From assembly GCF_042652785.1 (NCBI RefSeq), contig NZ_JBHSHD010000019.1, positions 1 through 64,000 on the forward strand: 64,000 nucleotides of DNA. The letters are read 5' to 3'. A model generated the notes under the pieces. It searched no databases, had not been told where the DNA came from, and saw only the letters and a program-made list of their open reading frames with translations. This DNA comes from Dokdonella_A ginsengisoli. Its GTDB lineage: Bacteria; Pseudomonadota; Gammaproteobacteria; Xanthomonadales; Rhodanobacteraceae. The position numbers were made by a program, and so were the translations under genes. Each line of letters opens with the position of its first letter. The stretch's first letter is position 1. Of this stretch, positions 63,002 through 64,000 are shown in pieces.

Positions 63002-64000
63002 CGCGGCGCAGCGGCAGTTCGATCTCGATGCGCGTCCCGCCGCCTTGGCGCGGCGTGATGGCGAAACGATGATCGCCGGGATGCAGCAGTTCGAGCCGTC
63101 CGCGCACGTTGGCCAGGCCGACGCCGGCTGCGGGCGACGCGGCGATGCCGGCGCCGTCGTCCTCGACCGTGCACAGCAGGCGCCCGCCGACGGCCGCCAC
63201 GGCGACCTCGACGCACCCCCGCCCGTCGGCCAACCCGTGCTCGAACGCGTTCTCGACCAGCGGCTGCAGCAGCAGCCGCGGAATGCGCGCGTCGGCGACC
63301 GCGGGATCGACCGCGACGGTGGCGACCAGCTTGCCGCGGAAGCGTTCGCGCATCAGCTCGAAGTAGCGCTCCAGCCACAGCGCATCGTCGGCGACGCGCA
63401 CCTGCGCGTCGCCCGATTCGACCAGCGCGGCGCGCAGCAGGTCGGCGAACGCAGCGATCATGCGATCGGCCGCGTCGACGTCCTCGTGCATGCGGTTGGA
63501 GATCGCGTTGAGCGTGTTGAACATGAAGTGCGGCTCGATCTGCGCGGTGAGCTGCGCCAGGCGCGCGCCGGCGAGATCGCGTTCCAGCCGCACCACCGCC
63601 ATTTCGTGCGCGCGGCGCTCGCACCACAGGCGCCAGCCGACGCAGACGCCGGCGATCATCGCGTAGGTGATCAGGTCCTTCTGGAATTCGTAGACCAGGC
63701 CCAGGCCCCAGTCGCCGAAGTCGTAGCGCGCACCGTGCGCGGCATAGACCAGCTTGCGGATGCCGACCATCGACAGCGTGTGCACCAGCGAGAACGCCAG
63801 CGCGGCCGGCACGTGCAGCGGCAGGCGCCGCGCCCAGCCCGCTCCGGACAGCGGCACGCGCCGCTCGAAGCGCGCCACCGCGACCGCCAGCACGGCGAGC
63901 ACGCCGACGCTGCTCAGCTCCCAGCTCATCGGCTGCCAGGCCGGAATCGCGCGGTCCCAGTTGCGCAGGCCGATGATCGCGTTGACGCCGTTCCACAGGC
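62994..64000 (-). CDS. LytS-type sensor histidine kinase (5' end beyond window)
   Basis: A His_kinase (PF06580-type) sensor with several N-terminal membrane helices. The phospho-accepting histidine is in QIEPHFMFNTLNAISNRM; the ATPase motifs are LVENAFEHG and DDGAGI with GVGLANVRGRL. A start at 63929 is possible, but the frame stays open to 64000 and reads on as plausible coding (NGVNAIIGLRNWDRAIPAW), so the real start is outside the window. Cotranscribed with the LytTR regulator. Confidence 0.9.
   Translation of the reverse strand, partial: LWNGVNAIIGLRNWDRAIPAWQPMSWELSSVGVLAVLAVAVARFERRVPLSGAGWARRLPLHVPAALAFSLVHTLSMVGIRKLVYAAHGARYDFGDWGLGLVYEFQKDLITYAMIAGVCVGWRLWCERRAHEMAVVRLERDLAGARLAQLTAQIEPHFMFNTLNAISNRMHEDVDAADRMIAAFADLLRAALVESGDAQVRVADDALWLERYFELMRERFRGKLVATVAVDPAVADARIPRLLLQPLVENAFEHGLADGRGCVEVAVAAVGGRLLCTVEDDGAGIAASPAAGVGLANVRGRLELLHPGDHRFAITPRQGGGTRIEIELPLRRDG

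Overview
The window is very GC-rich, densely coded DNA from a gammaproteobacterium. Gene content and order point to the Xanthomonadales/Lysobacterales, most likely Rhodanobacteraceae (Dokdonella or Rudaea-like): ndk-rlmN-pilW-rodZ and yfgM-bamB-der, rpsA-ihfB-lapA-lapB, guaB/guaA, WS/DGAT, several Ser/Thr kinases with TPR tails paired with ECF-like sigma factors, and secreted choice-of-anchor proteins. The lineage is inferred from gene content only; no rRNA or tRNA gene was seen.

Left end (1-6.3 kb): the 5' end of a secreted repeat-type protein running off the window edge, a decayed IS3-family element with both inverted repeats still recognisable (463-1407), a sigma factor/Ser-Thr kinase pair overlapping by 4 nt, and a secreted choice-of-anchor J protein. 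6.3-13.2 kb is accessory-like: fatty acid desaturase and tadA, a DUF1348 protein, a hipBA toxin-antitoxin pair with a readable promoter/operator, and a LysR-DsbA-MBL-SnoaL cluster whose MBL protein has a degenerate metal motif.

13.2-18.2 kb: guaB and guaA with a small 2OG-Fe(II) oxygenase gene wedged between them, then truC and a second sigma factor. The second sigma gene is divergent from a second Ser/Thr kinase-TPR gene (18.3-21.1 kb). 21.1-24.8 kb is a complete TRAP transporter operon (tatT-dctP-dctQ-dctM) with a TatT lipoprotein, i.e. the TPR-associated TRAP (TPAT) type. folD, DUF1244 and GNAT genes follow, then a molybdenum cofactor block (moeB, moeA, mobA), then der, bamB, yfgM, rodZ, pilW, rlmN and ndk, all on the minus strand.

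36.9-41.5 kb is a fatty-acid beta-oxidation block. A PsrA-like TetR regulator has a perfect 16-bp palindrome directly after its -10 box and is followed by a fused hydroxyacyl-CoA dehydrogenase/enoyl-CoA hydratase and a thiolase. 41.6-46 kb holds csaA, a lipoprotein, a membrane protein and a galU-X-metC operon in which X is frameshifted. 46-53.6 kb is a surface-polysaccharide/LPS-control and translation block (WbpM-like dehydratase, WecA-like transferase, lapB, lapA, ihfB, rpsA, cmk). The right end has a WS/DGAT acyltransferase, a DOPA-dioxygenase-like enzyme, an HxlR regulator between an NAD(P)-binding oxidoreductase and a CPA2 antiporter, a COG4705-type membrane protein with a four-fold internal repeat, a PQQ dehydrogenase and a LytS/LytTR two-component pair cut by the window edge.

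Three kinds of intergenic palindromic repeat are visible: a TCTCGCA...TGCGAGA stem-loop (three copies), a CGGGAATC palindrome in the beta-oxidation operon, and CTCTCCC/GGGAGAG hairpins between cmk and the WS/DGAT gene. No CRISPR array, prophage or clearly novel multi-gene defence system was found. The most interesting leads are the TPAT operon with an altered ligand-binding motif, the start-less oxygenase frame between guaB and guaA, the four-fold W-x9-G-x4-D repeat protein, and the palindromic repeats.
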